Source: Aeromonas bestiarum (GTDB taxonomy: Bacteria; Pseudomonadota; Gammaproteobacteria; Enterobacterales; Aeromonadaceae). From it: a DNA stretch of 64,000 bases. Positions 47,829 through 57,223 of this stretch are shown piece after piece. Within the stretch, counting starts at the first letter, position 1; the number at the start of each line of letters is the position of its first letter. The position numbers and the translations under genes are program-made. Location: the NCBI RefSeq assembly GCF_000819745.1, contig NZ_CDDA01000022.1, positions 53,951 through 117,950 on the forward strand. Reading direction: 5' to 3'. The notes under the pieces were generated by a model. That model had not been told where the DNA came from, made no database searches, and saw only the letters and a program-made list of their open reading frames with translations.

Positions 47829-48896
47829 ATGAAACACACAGCATTGGCGTTTGCCATCACAGCCCTGCTGGCAGGGTGCAACACCTCCACCAATGATTCG
47901 CAGGCCCCCACCGCCGCCGAGCAGGCCTATGAGTATCTGGTGCAGTTGAGCTCGACCGCCGAGGGGATCGGGGCCAGACCCACGGGCTCAGAGGCCGAGA
48001 CCCGCGCCGCCGTCTGGATCCAGGATCACCTGGCGGGCTGGGGTTACGAGGTGCAAAACCAGCCGTTCACCTACACCAAGAGCGGGGCCAGCAAAAACTC
48101 CCAGAACCTCGTCGCCGAGCTCAAGGGCCAGAGCGACAAGGTGATACTGATCGGCGCCCACTACGACAGCACGGGCGACAAGAAGGGTTCTGAAGGGGCG
48201 ACCGACAACGGTGCCGGCGTCGCTGCCCTGCTGGCGGTGGCCGAGGCGCTCAAGGGGCAGACCCTGCCCTACACTGTGCGCTTCGCCTTCTTCGGCGCCG
48301 AGGAGAACGGCCTCAACGGCTCCAAGGCCTATGCCGCCAGCCTGGACAGCACCGCCATCGCCCGCCTGCTGGCCATGGTGAACTACGACACCATAGCCGG
48401 GGGCGACATCGTCTACGTTCACTCGGCCCACTCCGACGTGGCCGAGTACAACTGCGCCGATCCGAGCCGCTACAGCTTCGATCCCAAGGTGCGGGATCGC
48501 CTGCTGGCCGTCTCCAAGCTGACCGCCACCCCGTTTGCCATCCACCCCAGCTACGCCGGCTATCCGGAAGGGGAGACAGGCAGCTGGTCGGATCATGCGC
48601 CCTTTGCCTGCCTGGGGGTGCCCATCGCCTACGTGGAGGCCACCAACTTCACCATCAACGGGGCGGATGGCTATGACGGCTACTCCCAGACCACCAATCC
48701 GGCGCTGTGGGACTGCTACGACGACGCCACCAAGAGCGCCTGCGACCGGGACAGCGAGACCCAGTGGGGCAAGATCTGGCATACCCAGTACGACCGCCTC
48801 GACAAGATGGCCGAGCTGTTCCCGGGCCGGGTGGAGCAGCAGCTCAGCGCCAACACGGATCTGATGATCCGCTTCCTCAAGGAGCCGGGCCTGTAA
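47829..48896 (+). CDS. M28-family zinc aminopeptidase lipoprotein
   Basis: Cell-envelope metallopeptidase of 355 residues. Start ATG 47829 after AAGGA; signal peptide with lipobox LAGC (Cys17), so it is membrane anchored unless processed. Zinc ligands and base of the M28 fold: His111 (GAHYDS), Asp126 (TDNGAG), Glu158/Glu159 (GAEENG), Asp in [10 protein letters not shown] and His in WSDHAPF. Related to Aeromonas/Vibrio leucine aminopeptidases. A frame extension to 47571 overlaps the trmB leader and is rejected. Confidence 0.94.
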   Translation: MKHTALAFAITALLAGCNTSTNDSQAPTAAEQAYEYLVQLSSTAEGIGARPTGSEAETRAAVWIQDHLAGWGYEVQNQPFTYTKSGASKNSQNLVAELKGQSDKVILIGAHYDSTGDKKGSEGATDNGAGVAALLAVAEALKGQTLPYTVRFAFFGAEENGLNGSKAYAASLDSTAIARLLAMVNYDTIAGGDIVYVHSAHSDVAEYNCADPSRYSFDPKVRDRLLAVSKLTATPFAIHPSYAGYPEGETGSWSDHAPFACLGVPIAYVEATNFTINGADGYDGYSQTTNPALWDCYDDATKSACDRDSETQWGKIWHTQYDRLDKMAELFPGRVEQQLSANTDLMIRFLKEPGL

Positions 48897-48983
48897 CGCC
48901 GGCGACTCGTCAATGGCGCGCGCTGGCCCGGGACCAATTCAGGGCTTTTTGCGCTCCACGGCCGCCCCCGGCCGATAAAATTC

Positions 48984-49009
48984 GGGCAGGTGCCAAACCT
49001 GCCTTTTTT
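48984..49009 (+). terminator. Terminator of the M28 peptidase gene
   Basis: GGCAGGT-GCCAA-ACCTGCC followed by TTTTTT. Confidence 0.9.
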
Positions 49010-49111
49010 ATCGATTTTTGTTACAGCCATTGCCTCATTTTTTAAATCTGATACAAACGGATAACCTGGCGGTCGAATGGAGCGACCGCTCACCATGCCA
49101 GAGAGAGTCCT

Positions 49112-50293
49112 ATGCAGCCGTTTTTTGCCCAGCGCTTTGAGAAGGTAGAGCCTTCCTTTATCCGCGAGATCCTCAAGGTCGCCGCCAATCCGGAGATCAT
49201 CTCCTTTGCCGGTGGCCTGCCCAATCCGCACCTGTTCCCGGTCAAGGCCATCGATCAGGCCTGCCAGGACGTGCTGCGCGAGCAAGGGGCCGCCGCCCTG
49301 CAGTATGCCGCCACCGAGGGCTTCGCCCCACTGCGCCAGTACATAGCCGACCGCTATCTGGCCCGCCACGGCATGCGCGTCAACCCGGACAACATCCTCA
49401 TCACCAGCGGCTCCCAGCAGGCGCTGGATCTGCTGGGCAAGGTGCTGATCGACGAGGGTCAGGATCTCATCATCGAAGAGCCGGGTTACCTCGGCGCCAT
49501 CCAGGCCTTCTCCGTCTATCAGCCCGCCTTCAAGCCTATCACCCTCGGTGAAGAGGGACTGGATCTGGCGGCGCTGGATGCGCTGCTGGCCAGCGGATCC
49601 AATGCCAAGCTGCTCTACGGCGTGCCCAACTTCCAGAACCCGAGCGGCGTCTCCTACAGCCGCGCCAACCGCGAGGCGCTGGCCGAGCGACTGGTCAGCC
49701 ACGAGCTGCTGATGGTGGAAGACGACCCCTATGGCGAGCTGCGCTTCGAGGGCGAACACCTGCCCCCCATCGCCAAGCTGGCGCCGAACAATACAGTACT
49801 GCTCGGTTCCTTCTCCAAGACGGTGGTGCCTGCCTTCCGCCTCGGCTGGATGCTGGTGCCGGACTGGCTGCGCAAGAAGGTCACCATCGCCAAGCAGGCC
49901 ACCGACCTGCACAGCAACGCCTTCAGCCAGCAGGTGCTGCACCGCTTCCTGATCGACAACTCGCTGGATGCCCATCTGGAGAAGATCAAGGAGGTCTATG
50001 GCCGCCAGCGTGCCGCCATGGAGGCCGCCCTGGCCCGTCACTGCCCGCCCGGCGTGAGCTACACCCGACCGGAAGGGGGCATGTTCCTCTGGCTGACCCT
50101 GCCTTCGAGCGTCAGCGCCATGGCGCTGTTTGACGAGGCGATCAAGGAGAAGGTAGCCTTCGTGCCCGGCGCGCCCTTCTATGTGCGCCCCGAGATCCAG
50201 AACACCCTTCGGCTGAGCTTCTCCTGCGTGGACGAGGCCACCATAGAGGAAGGGGTCAAGCGCCTGACCCGCGCCCTCGCCCGCATGCTCTGA
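49112..50293 (+). CDS. PLP-dependent aminotransferase (class I/II, LysN/MocR-domain-like)
   Basis: Cytoplasmic aminotransferase of 393 residues. The PLP lysine is Lys236 in GSFSKTVVPAFRLGW; other fold marks are SFAGGLPNPHLFP, TSGSQQALDLLGKVL, PNFQNPSGVSYS and VEDDPYGELRF. It resembles the 2-aminoadipate/aromatic/branched-chain type aminotransferases; the donor and acceptor cannot be told from sequence. No N-terminal GntR domain is present. It is monocistronic. Confidence 0.92.
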   Translation: MQPFFAQRFEKVEPSFIREILKVAANPEIISFAGGLPNPHLFPVKAIDQACQDVLREQGAAALQYAATEGFAPLRQYIADRYLARHGMRVNPDNILITSGSQQALDLLGKVLIDEGQDLIIEEPGYLGAIQAFSVYQPAFKPITLGEEGLDLAALDALLASGSNAKLLYGVPNFQNPSGVSYSRANREALAERLVSHELLMVEDDPYGELRFEGEHLPPIAKLAPNNTVLLGSFSKTVVPAFRLGWMLVPDWLRKKVTIAKQATDLHSNAFSQQVLHRFLIDNSLDAHLEKIKEVYGRQRAAMEAALARHCPPGVSYTRPEGGMFLWLTLPSSVSAMALFDEAIKEKVAFVPGAPFYVRPEIQNTLRLSFSCVDEATIEEGVKRLTRALARML

Positions 50294-50307
50294 CAAGCCA
50301 CGGCATG

Positions 50308-50342
50308 AAAAAAACCAGCGACCTCGGTCGCTGGTTTTTTTA
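50308..50342. terminator. Bidirectional terminator between aminotransferase and EAL gene
   Basis: ACCAGCGACC-TC-GGTCGCTGGT, flanked by A and T runs; it serves convergent genes. Confidence 0.93.
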
Positions 50343-50370
50343 TGTCCCGCCCTCTGGGGAGCCGGACCGA

Positions 50371-51900
50371 TCAGGCGCTCAGCGCGCTGGCGAACGCCTT
50401 CATCGGCATGGGGCGGCCATAGAGATAGCCCTGCAGGAAGGTCACCTGACGCGCCCTCAGGTAAGCGGCCTGCACCTCGTTCTCCACCCCTTCGGCGACC
50501 AGCAGCAGACCGAGCCGGGTCGCCAGGTCGATGACGTTCTCCACTATGTGGCTGGAGAGCGCATCCGAGCCTATCATGCCGACGAAGCTCTGATCGATCT
50601 TGAGAAAGTCGACCTGGAACTGCTGCAGATAGGTGAGGCTGGAGTGGCCGGTACCAAAGTCATCGATGGCGATGAAGACCCCCAGCTGGTGCAGCTCGGC
50701 GAAGAGCCGGTCCGTCACCTCGTCCGCCACTATCAGCTCCCGCTCGGTCAGCTCCAGCACCAGCTTGATGGGGTTCTCCCTGAAGGCGTTGATGAAATCG
50801 CGGCAATCCGCCACCAGGCTCAGATCCTTGCAGTGGCTGGCGCTGATGTTGAAGCCAAAGTGGAATCCCCTGGGCAGGGTATGCACAGCGCCGGCAAACT
50901 GATCACGCACCTGCTCCATCAGCAGCCGGGTCATGGGCACTATCAGGCCGCTGTCTTCCGCCAGCGGAATGAAGCGATCCGGCGAGATCAGTCCCTGACG
51001 GGGATGCTGCCAGCGCATCAGCACCTCGCAGCCGCACCAGTGGGCGTCGTCGCCGGTCACCACGGGTTGCAGGTAGGGGATGAACTCTCGCTGATCCAGC
51101 GCCCGCCGCAGCTCTTGCGAGGGGGACGTCGAGCGGCCGGTCAGCCAGAACACGCCAAATCCCACCAGTATGCCCAGCAGGGGATAGATGATGATGCTGG
51201 CCTTGGAGTAGTGCCAGATGTGGCTGCCGTACTCGTCGTGGGACAGGTCAGTGACCACCCGGTATTGATACTTCTCCGATACCTGTTCCAGATAGCCGCG
51301 TGTTTTGGGCGGGATCTCCTCGCTGACCATGCCGCTGGCCAGCATGGCCTGCGACCCCACCACCAGCGCCAGCGGCGAATTGCGGCTCAGCATGTCGAGA
51401 ATATTGTGCAGATAGTAGCCATCCACCCCGACCAGCACGCTGTAATCCCCCACCGCCTGCCGATAGACAACCAGCGGCCGATCCGGCGTCACCGGGTTGC
51501 CCCGCATCAGGTCGAGCTGACCACCGGCATAGTCGGCCAGCGCAAAGGGGCCGCTATAGGCGCCATAGAGGGAGGAGCAATAGATGGTCTCTCCCCTGGC
51601 CAGGTTGACGGTGCGCACATCCGGCACTGTCGCCACCTGATCCCGCAGCCCCTGTACCACCTCGGCGCAAGGTCGTCCCACACCGCCCTGCACCATGGAC
51701 GCAGCTCGATGGGCATTGTCCAGGGTACGGTCAAACATGCGTCTGGCATGCAGCAACCTATCCTCGGCATCCTGCTTCATGCCAGAGAAGGTCTGCCATG
51801 AGATGATCAGCACTCCCAGCAACACGGGGAGCAGACTCGCCAGCAGGGAGGCCCCCAGCCGGGTGTAGAACTGGCGTAACCTTAAACGACGAAATGGCAT
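50371..51900 (-). CDS. Membrane c-di-GMP phosphodiesterase with CSS-motif sensor
   Basis: Inner-membrane protein of 509 residues. A membrane helix (about 18-38), a periplasmic CSS domain (about 40-235, YCSSLYG motif, redox-sensing Cys) and a second helix (about 236-258) precede an EAL domain (about 262-505) with EVLMRW, FNISASHCKD, LELTERELIV, IDDFGTGHSS, LKIDQSF and the closing QGYLYGRPM. All catalytic positions look present. In E. coli PdeC-type proteins, the periplasmic Cys state controls activity. The ATG at 51900 is preceded by AGGA; in-frame starts at 51906 and 51912 are possible. Confidence 0.93.
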   Translation of the reverse strand: MPFRRLRLRQFYTRLGASLLASLLPVLLGVLIISWQTFSGMKQDAEDRLLHARRMFDRTLDNAHRAASMVQGGVGRPCAEVVQGLRDQVATVPDVRTVNLARGETIYCSSLYGAYSGPFALADYAGGQLDLMRGNPVTPDRPLVVYRQAVGDYSVLVGVDGYYLHNILDMLSRNSPLALVVGSQAMLASGMVSEEIPPKTRGYLEQVSEKYQYRVVTDLSHDEYGSHIWHYSKASIIIYPLLGILVGFGVFWLTGRSTSPSQELRRALDQREFIPYLQPVVTGDDAHWCGCEVLMRWQHPRQGLISPDRFIPLAEDSGLIVPMTRLLMEQVRDQFAGAVHTLPRGFHFGFNISASHCKDLSLVADCRDFINAFRENPIKLVLELTERELIVADEVTDRLFAELHQLGVFIAIDDFGTGHSSLTYLQQFQVDFLKIDQSFVGMIGSDALSSHIVENVIDLATRLGLLLVAEGVENEVQAAYLRARQVTFLQGYLYGRPMPMKAFASALSA

Positions 51901-52201
51901 GGTCATCCTCACGGCAACGGCGAAAAAGCGGGCAAGTCTACTACTCTCCGCCCCCCTGACAAGTCATTCTGATACAAACAACAGCAAGAAAGTTTGGCCT
52001 GATTGGCACCGAACCTCGTCGAAACAGGGCTTGCAGCCACATCTTCAACGGCTCTGGGGCCTGACAGCCTTGCCTCCCCTGACAGGGTCCAAGCCTGGCT
52101 CCCCTCTGCGCAGTGAAGATTATAATCTTTGCAAAAACAGTTGCTTGTTCATCTTGCGCCAGCCCACTAGAGTAGAGCCAACAGCGTCAGGGAGTCTGGA
52201 C
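51901..52201. promoter_or_regulatory. Divergent region between EAL gene and yfcH
   Basis: A 300-base region with no gene that I can see. A weak TTGTTC-17-TAGAGT pair near 52148-52176 may be the yfcH promoter. Confidence 0.3.
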
Positions 52202-53107
52202 ATGAAAATACTGATCACGGGAGGAACCGGTTTTATCGGCCGCCGTCTGGTGGCCCATCTCAAGGTCAACCACGAGGTGGTGGTACTGACCCGTCAGGGC
52301 AGCCGCGCCTATGAACTGCTCGGCCACGACGTCAAACTGCTCGACAACCTGGATCGGCTCGACGACCTCAACGACGTGGATGCCGTCATCAACCTGGCGG
52401 GCGAGCCCATCGCCGCCGGACGCTGGAGCGAACAACGCAAGCAGCTGCTGTGTGACAGCCGCTGGCTGCTGACCGAACAGCTGGTCGATCTCATCAAGCT
52501 CTCCAGCACGCCGCCCAGGGTGCTGATCAATGCCTCCGCCATCGGCTGGTATGGCAGGCAGGGAGATGTGGCGCTGGACGAGCAGTGCCGGACGCCCCAC
52601 GACGAGTTCACCCACCAACTCTGCCAGCAGTGGGAAACCCTGGCCCGCGAGGCCCGCAGCAACCGCACCCGGGTCTGCATAGTGCGCATCGGGCTGGTGC
52701 TCGGCACAGATGGCGGTGCCCTGCCCAGGATGCTGACCCCCTATCGCCTCGGTCTCGGCGGCCCCATGGGATCGGGCCAGCAGATCATGAGCTGGATCCA
52801 CATTCAGGATCTGGTGCGTGCCATGCTGTTCCTGCTGGAGCACGAGGAGTGCGACGGCATCTTCAACGGCACGGCGCCACAGCCGGTCAGCAATCGCGAG
52901 TTCAGCCAGAGCCTGGCCAGCGCCTTGCATCGACCACACCTCTTCTTGGTGCCGGCCCCCCTGCTGCAGTTGCTGATGGGCGAGGCGGCCGACCTGCTGC
53001 TCACCGGCCAGAAGGTGCTGCCCGCTCGCCTGCAAGAAGCCGGCTTTCACTTCACCTACCCGGAGCTGCCCCAGGCCCTCACCAATCTGTTGAGCACGCC
53101 CCGCTGA
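52202..53107 (+). CDS. yfcH: YfcH-like NAD-dependent epimerase family protein
   Basis: A 301-residue protein of the TIGR01777/YfcH group of extended short-chain dehydrogenases. The Rossmann motif GGTGFIGRRL is at the N-terminus and ASAIGWYG holds the catalytic Tyr region. The C-terminal domain ends ALTNLL. E. coli YfcH has no settled function. The ATG at 52202 starts directly at the Rossmann strand; an in-frame extension to 51899 has no support. Confidence 0.93.
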   Translation: MKILITGGTGFIGRRLVAHLKVNHEVVVLTRQGSRAYELLGHDVKLLDNLDRLDDLNDVDAVINLAGEPIAAGRWSEQRKQLLCDSRWLLTEQLVDLIKLSSTPPRVLINASAIGWYGRQGDVALDEQCRTPHDEFTHQLCQQWETLAREARSNRTRVCIVRIGLVLGTDGGALPRMLTPYRLGLGGPMGSGQQIMSWIHIQDLVRAMLFLLEHEECDGIFNGTAPQPVSNREFSQSLASALHRPHLFLVPAPLLQLLMGEAADLLLTGQKVLPARLQEAGFHFTYPELPQALTNLLSTPR

Positions 53108-53139
53108 CTGGATCCTGCAAATCAGGCAACCGGATAGCA

Positions 53140-53166
53140 ATCAGCCCGGCCATTGGCCGGGCTGAT
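53140..53166. terminator. Hairpin between yfcH and ybbP
   Basis: ATCAGCCCGGCC-ATT-GGCCGGGCTGAT is a perfect 12-bp stem without a long T run, between convergent genes. Confidence 0.6.
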
Positions 53167-53206
53167 CCGTTATTGCGCCTGGTGGCATCCGCGCAGGATG
53201 CTGTGA

Positions 53207-55654
53207 TTACAGCAGGCCCTGACCCAGACCACGAAGCCGATCGCTCAAGGTGCCCGCCAGCAACTGGCGTTGCATGCCCTGCCCCGCCAGCGTCACCAGC
53301 AGGGCGCCCAGCAAGGGCAGGCCGGCCCAGATGGCCCAGTGGAACTGCCACTGCCCCTCGAACCACCACCATTGCAGACCGAAAGAGCAGAGCTCGACCA
53401 CAATGGCGGCGCACAGCCCCGCCAGCAGACCGCTGGCGACCAGCTCCCAGCGCAGCATCTTCTTGAGCAGCTCGCTGCTGGCCCCCAGGGTGCGCATCAG
53501 CAACAGCTCGCGACGGCGGTGGGCCATGCTGGCCTGGGTCTGGGTCAGCAGCACCAGCAGCGCCGCCACAGTCACCAGCCCCAGCATCAGCCCCAGCGCC
53601 CGGCTCACCTGCTCAGACACGGCCGTGAGCCGCACTATCAGATCGTCCACATCGATGAGGCTCACCGTGGGGTGTCTGCGGATCAGCTCCACCTCCGCCA
53701 CCCGCCCCTGCTCCGGCAGCCGATAGCTGCCGAGCCAGGTCTGGGAGAAGGGGGCCAGCACGTCCGGCGAGAAGATCATGTAGAAGTTGGGCCGCATGTT
53801 GTCCCACTTGATGGCCCGCAGGCTGGTCACTTGCGCCTTGAAGCTGCGCCCCTCTATGGTGAAGCCCAGGGTGTCGCCGAGCGCTATGTCGAGCCGCTTG
53901 GCCAGATCCTTGTCCACCGACACCTGCCCGGGGCCATCCAGCCAGCGCCCCGCGGTCAGGGTATTGTCCGGCGGCAAGCCGGTGGTGGTGGTGAAGTTGA
54001 GCTCGCGGTTCACCCCTTCACGGCCATCCTCATCGCTGTCTCGCACCGCCTCGCTGGCGATGCTGACCAGCCGGCCCCGCACCATGGGATAGAAATCCGA
54101 GGTCAGGGCGCCGGCACGGTGCAGATCGGCCAGGATCCCCTCCCGCTCGTGGTCGGCTATGTTGACCAGGAAGCGGTTGGGGGTGTCCGCCGGCAGGCGG
54201 GCGGAGAAGTCATCGAGCAGATCGACTCGCACCGCCCACAGCAGACCGAACAGCATGAGCGCCAGCGCAAAGCCCGCCAGCTGGAACAGGCCGCTGCCGC
54301 GCTCGCGGGAGAGGTGACTGATGGCCAGACGCAGCGCATGGGGGCCCTTGACCCGGCGACCGAACCGCAGCAGCAGGGAGGCGATCAGGGCCAGCAGACC
54401 CATCAGCAGGCCCATGCCGCCGATCAGCCCCAACGCCAGAGTCACATCGGCGGTAAAGCCCCACACCAGACCAAACAGGCCGAGCAGGGCGACCGGCAGC
54501 GCCAGCCAGGGGGGAATGCCCGCCTCCAGCTCGCGGCGCAGCACCCGCAGCGGCGGCACCTTGAGCAGCCGCAGGAAGGGCACGAAGGCCAGCAGCAGGG
54601 TGATGAAGAAGGCCACCGCCAGACCGAGGGCAAAGGGTCGCCACGACGGCGGTGGCAGATCCGCCGGCAGCAGGTTGCCCAGCAGATGCAGGGTCAGCCA
54701 CTGCATGGCGCTGCCTGCCACCAGACCGATGAGCGCCCCCGCCAACGTCAGGGAGAACAGCAGGGTGCCCATCAGTTGCCAGAGCGTGCGACGGGAGGCC
54801 CCCAGCGTCTTGAGCAGGGCCACCATGTTGGTCTGGCGCTCGGCGAAGTGGCGCACCGCTATGCCCATGGCCAGCGCCCCCAGCAGCACCCCGGCCAGGG
54901 AGGCGAGCCGGAAGAAGCGCTCGGCATTGGCCAGTGAACGCCCCACCTGGGAGCCCTGATCGTCCGGCTTGATCAGCTTCTGCCCCGCTTTGAGCTTGGG
55001 CCTGAGCCAGCGCTCATAGCCGGCAACGTCCTCGCGTGCCCCCTTGAACAGGTAGCGCCACTGCTGGCGACTGCCCGGCAGCAGGGCACCGGTCGCCTCT
55101 ATGTCCGCGCTGTGGATCAGGGCCCTGGGCGCCAGCAGGAAGGGGCTGAAGCCCTGATCCGGCTCCTGCCCCAGCTCACCCGCCACCTTGAGGAGGGTGT
55201 TGCCCACCTCCAGCTCATCGCCAATTTTCGCCTCCAGCAGCTGCATCACCCGGGCCGAGAGCCAGATCTCGCCGGGCGCCGGCGCGCGCTGGGGGCTAAG
55301 TTCCAGCTTGCCATAGAAGGGGAAATCGCTCGGCACGGCCCGGATGGAGGCCAGTTGCAGCGCATCGCCATGAAACAGCATGCTGTTGAAGCTGACCGTG
55401 GTCTGCACCGACAGGCCCGCCTTTTCCGCCTGCTTGAGCCAGGCAGCCGGGGCCGGTGTGGCGGAACGCAACGCCCGATCGGCGCCGATAAAGTCACGCC
55501 CCGAGGCCTTGAGCCCCGCATCCAGCCGATCCGCCACCAGGGCCACGCTCAGCACGCAGGCCACACTCAACGCCAGCGCCAGCACGAACCAGCGCAGCTC
55601 GCCGCTGAAGCCTTCCCGCCGCAACAGCTTCACACCCAATCGCCACCGACTCAT
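53207..55654 (-). CDS. ybbP: YbbP-like FtsX-family ABC permease
   Basis: Inner-membrane permease of 815 residues, like E. coli YbbP. The start at 55654 (MSRWRLGVKLLRREG) overlaps the ybbA stop by four bases (ATGA). An open extension to 55747 is inside ybbA and rejected. Two FtsX-type membrane blocks (about 240-420 and 690-800) flank large periplasmic parts, with YFGADRALRS-type MacB-like segment near residue 60. Family members work as mechanotransmitters or lipoprotein/phospholipid extractors with the YbbA ATPase. Confidence 0.93.
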   Translation of the reverse strand: MSRWRLGVKLLRREGFSGELRWFVLALALSVACVLSVALVADRLDAGLKASGRDFIGADRALRSATPAPAAWLKQAEKAGLSVQTTVSFNSMLFHGDALQLASIRAVPSDFPFYGKLELSPQRAPAPGEIWLSARVMQLLEAKIGDELEVGNTLLKVAGELGQEPDQGFSPFLLAPRALIHSADIEATGALLPGSRQQWRYLFKGAREDVAGYERWLRPKLKAGQKLIKPDDQGSQVGRSLANAERFFRLASLAGVLLGALAMGIAVRHFAERQTNMVALLKTLGASRRTLWQLMGTLLFSLTLAGALIGLVAGSAMQWLTLHLLGNLLPADLPPPSWRPFALGLAVAFFITLLLAFVPFLRLLKVPPLRVLRRELEAGIPPWLALPVALLGLFGLVWGFTADVTLALGLIGGMGLLMGLLALIASLLLRFGRRVKGPHALRLAISHLSRERGSGLFQLAGFALALMLFGLLWAVRVDLLDDFSARLPADTPNRFLVNIADHEREGILADLHRAGALTSDFYPMVRGRLVSIASEAVRDSDEDGREGVNRELNFTTTTGLPPDNTLTAGRWLDGPGQVSVDKDLAKRLDIALGDTLGFTIEGRSFKAQVTSLRAIKWDNMRPNFYMIFSPDVLAPFSQTWLGSYRLPEQGRVAEVELIRRHPTVSLIDVDDLIVRLTAVSEQVSRALGLMLGLVTVAALLVLLTQTQASMAHRRRELLLMRTLGASSELLKKMLRWELVASGLLAGLCAAIVVELCSFGLQWWWFEGQWQFHWAIWAGLPLLGALLVTLAGQGMQRQLLAGTLSDRLRGLGQGLL

Positions 55655-56376
55655 AGCAGCTCCCTGACTTGGGAGGCCGCACCGGCACCGGGTGCTGGCG
55701 CATCCGCCTCCAGCCGTCCCGCCGCCATCACCAGTTGCCGCTGGCAACGCTGGGCCAGCTCGTGGTCATGGGTGACCACCACGAGCGTGGTGCCGTGCTC
55801 GCGATTGAGCTGGAACAAGAGTTCGATCACCGTCTCCCCTGTCTTGCTGTCCAGGTTGCCGGTCGGCTCATCGGCCAGCAGCAGGCTGGGCCTTGTCATG
55901 AAGGCGCGGGCGATGGCGACCCGCTGCTGCTCACCGCCGGAGAGGCGCGGCGGCAGATGGTGCAGCCGCTCGCTGAGCCCCACAGCCGCCAGCAACTCGC
56001 GCGCCCTCGGCTCGCAGCGGGTCTCGCCGCGCAGCTCGGCGGGCAGCATGACGTTCTCCAGCGCGCTCAGGGTAGGCAGCAGCAGGAAGGACTGGAAGAT
56101 GAAGCCCACCTGCTCGGCACGCAGGCGGGCGCGGCCCTCCTCGTCCAGCTGCACCAGCGACTGACCGAGGATCTCTATATCCCCCTGGCTCGGCAGATCC
56201 AGCCCTGCCAGCAGCCCCAGCAGGGTGGATTTGCCGGAGCCGGAGGCGCCGACCAGCGCCAGGGTCTCGCCGGTATTGACTTGCAGGTCGATCCCTTCAA
56301 GGATGGTGAGGCTTTCCTGGCCCAGGCGAACGGTTTTGCCCAGACCCTTGACGACAATGATGGGAGTTGAACTCAT
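55651..56376 (-). CDS. ybbA: YbbA-like ABC ATPase
   Basis: ATPase of the YbbA-YbbP complex, 241 residues: Walker A GASGSGKST, signature LSGGEQQRVAIARAF, Walker B LLLADEPTGNLD. It is of the LolD/MacB type. Start ATG 56376 with AGGA 8 bases upstream; an in-frame ATG at 56403 is less likely. It is divergent from tesA, as in E. coli, but the intervening segment has been duplicated. Confidence 0.95.
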   Translation of the reverse strand: MSSTPIIVVKGLGKTVRLGQESLTILEGIDLQVNTGETLALVGASGSGKSTLLGLLAGLDLPSQGDIEILGQSLVQLDEEGRARLRAEQVGFIFQSFLLLPTLSALENVMLPAELRGETRCEPRARELLAAVGLSERLHHLPPRLSGGEQQRVAIARAFMTRPSLLLADEPTGNLDSKTGETVIELLFQLNREHGTTLVVVTHDHELAQRCQRQLVMAAGRLEADAPAPGAGAASQVRELL

Positions 56377-56394
56377 GATGCGTTTCCTGTTTTC
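56345..56394. repeat. Copy A of the duplicated ybbA/tesA start region
   Basis: Contains the functional ybbA start on the minus strand and, on the plus strand, a vestigial tesA start beginning at 56375 (MMRFLFSRAKKW, stop at 56425). The two start codons overlap head to head in CATG. Confidence 0.85.
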
Positions 56395-56506
56395 CCGGGC
56401 CAAAAAGTGGGGAGTGAACCCGTGATGTCTATCCTGCTCACCCCGGCATTGAATGACAATGCATGCCGGGTGTTGGCATCATCACACGTATCCCCTTTGC
56501 CCGGAT

Positions 56507-56559
56507 CCTTGATGACAATGAATGATGGGAGTTGAATGCATGACACGTTTCCTGTTCGC
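56507..56559. repeat. Copy B of the duplicated ybbA/tesA start region
   Basis: Contains the functional tesA start on the plus strand (MTRFLF, 56540) and, on the minus strand, a vestige of the ybbA N-terminus (MHSTPII compared with MSSTPII). It lies 165 bases from copy A. Confidence 0.85.
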
Positions 56560-57139
56560 CTTGTGTTGCCTGGTTTCATCGGTGCAGGCCCAGACCCTGC
56601 TGGTGCTGGGCGACAGCCTGAGCGCTGGCTATCAGATGCCGGCGGAGCAGAGCTGGCCTGCCCTGCTCAATCAGAAATGGCAGCAGCAGGGCGGCGAGCA
56701 TCAGCTGGTCAACGCCAGCATCAGCGGTGAGACCACGCAGGGAGCCCTGGCCCGCCTGCCCGCCCTGCTCAAGGAGCATCAACCGGACTGGGTGCTGATC
56801 GAACTGGGTGGCAACGACGGGCTGCGCGGGTTCGCGCCCGCCATCACCCGTGACAATCTGACCAGGATGGTGGCCTTGACCAAGGCGCAGCAGGTGAAAA
56901 CAGTGCTGACCCAGATCCAGCTGCCCCGCAATTACGGGGCCCGCTACCTGCGCCAGTTCGAGCAGATCTTCCCCGAGCTGGCGGCCGCCAACCAGCTGCC
57001 GCTGATGCCCTTCTTCATGGATGATATTGCGCTGCGCCCTGAACTCATGATGAACGATGGTATCCACCCCACGGCCGCGGCCCAGCCGCAGATCCGCGAC
57101 CGGGTCGCCAGCTTTATCGAGCCCCTGCTGACCCAATAA
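56540..57139 (+). CDS. tesA: Periplasmic acyl-CoA thioesterase I / lysophospholipase L1
   Basis: SGNH-hydrolase of 199 residues with signal peptide (cleaved near VQAQ), exported to the periplasm. Block I is GDSLSAGYQ with nucleophile Ser26; block III is GGNDGLRG; block V DGIHP holds Asp173 and His176. It cleaves thioesters, lysophospholipids and some esters. The GGGAG ribosome site before ATG 56540 lies inside the duplicated segment. Confidence 0.96.
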   Translation: MTRFLFALCCLVSSVQAQTLLVLGDSLSAGYQMPAEQSWPALLNQKWQQQGGEHQLVNASISGETTQGALARLPALLKEHQPDWVLIELGGNDGLRGFAPAITRDNLTRMVALTKAQQVKTVLTQIQLPRNYGARYLRQFEQIFPELAAANQLPLMPFFMDDIALRPELMMNDGIHPTAAAQPQIRDRVASFIEPLLTQ

Positions 57140-57180
57140 CACCCCAATCGCCATACGCAGAAAAGGGCACTGTCGGCCCA

Positions 57181-57214
57181 AAACAAAGATCCCGCCGAGG
57201 CGGGATCTTTGTTT
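57181..57214. terminator. Bidirectional terminator between tesA and cheV
   Basis: AAACAAAGATCCCGCC-GAG-GGCGGGATCTTTGTTT-type near-perfect palindrome between convergent genes. Confidence 0.9.
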
Positions 57215-57223
57215 GCATGAGCA

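Noticed and set aside
53270..54937. 555-codon plus-strand open frame
   Set aside because: Gln/His/Arg-rich antisense shadow of ybbP.
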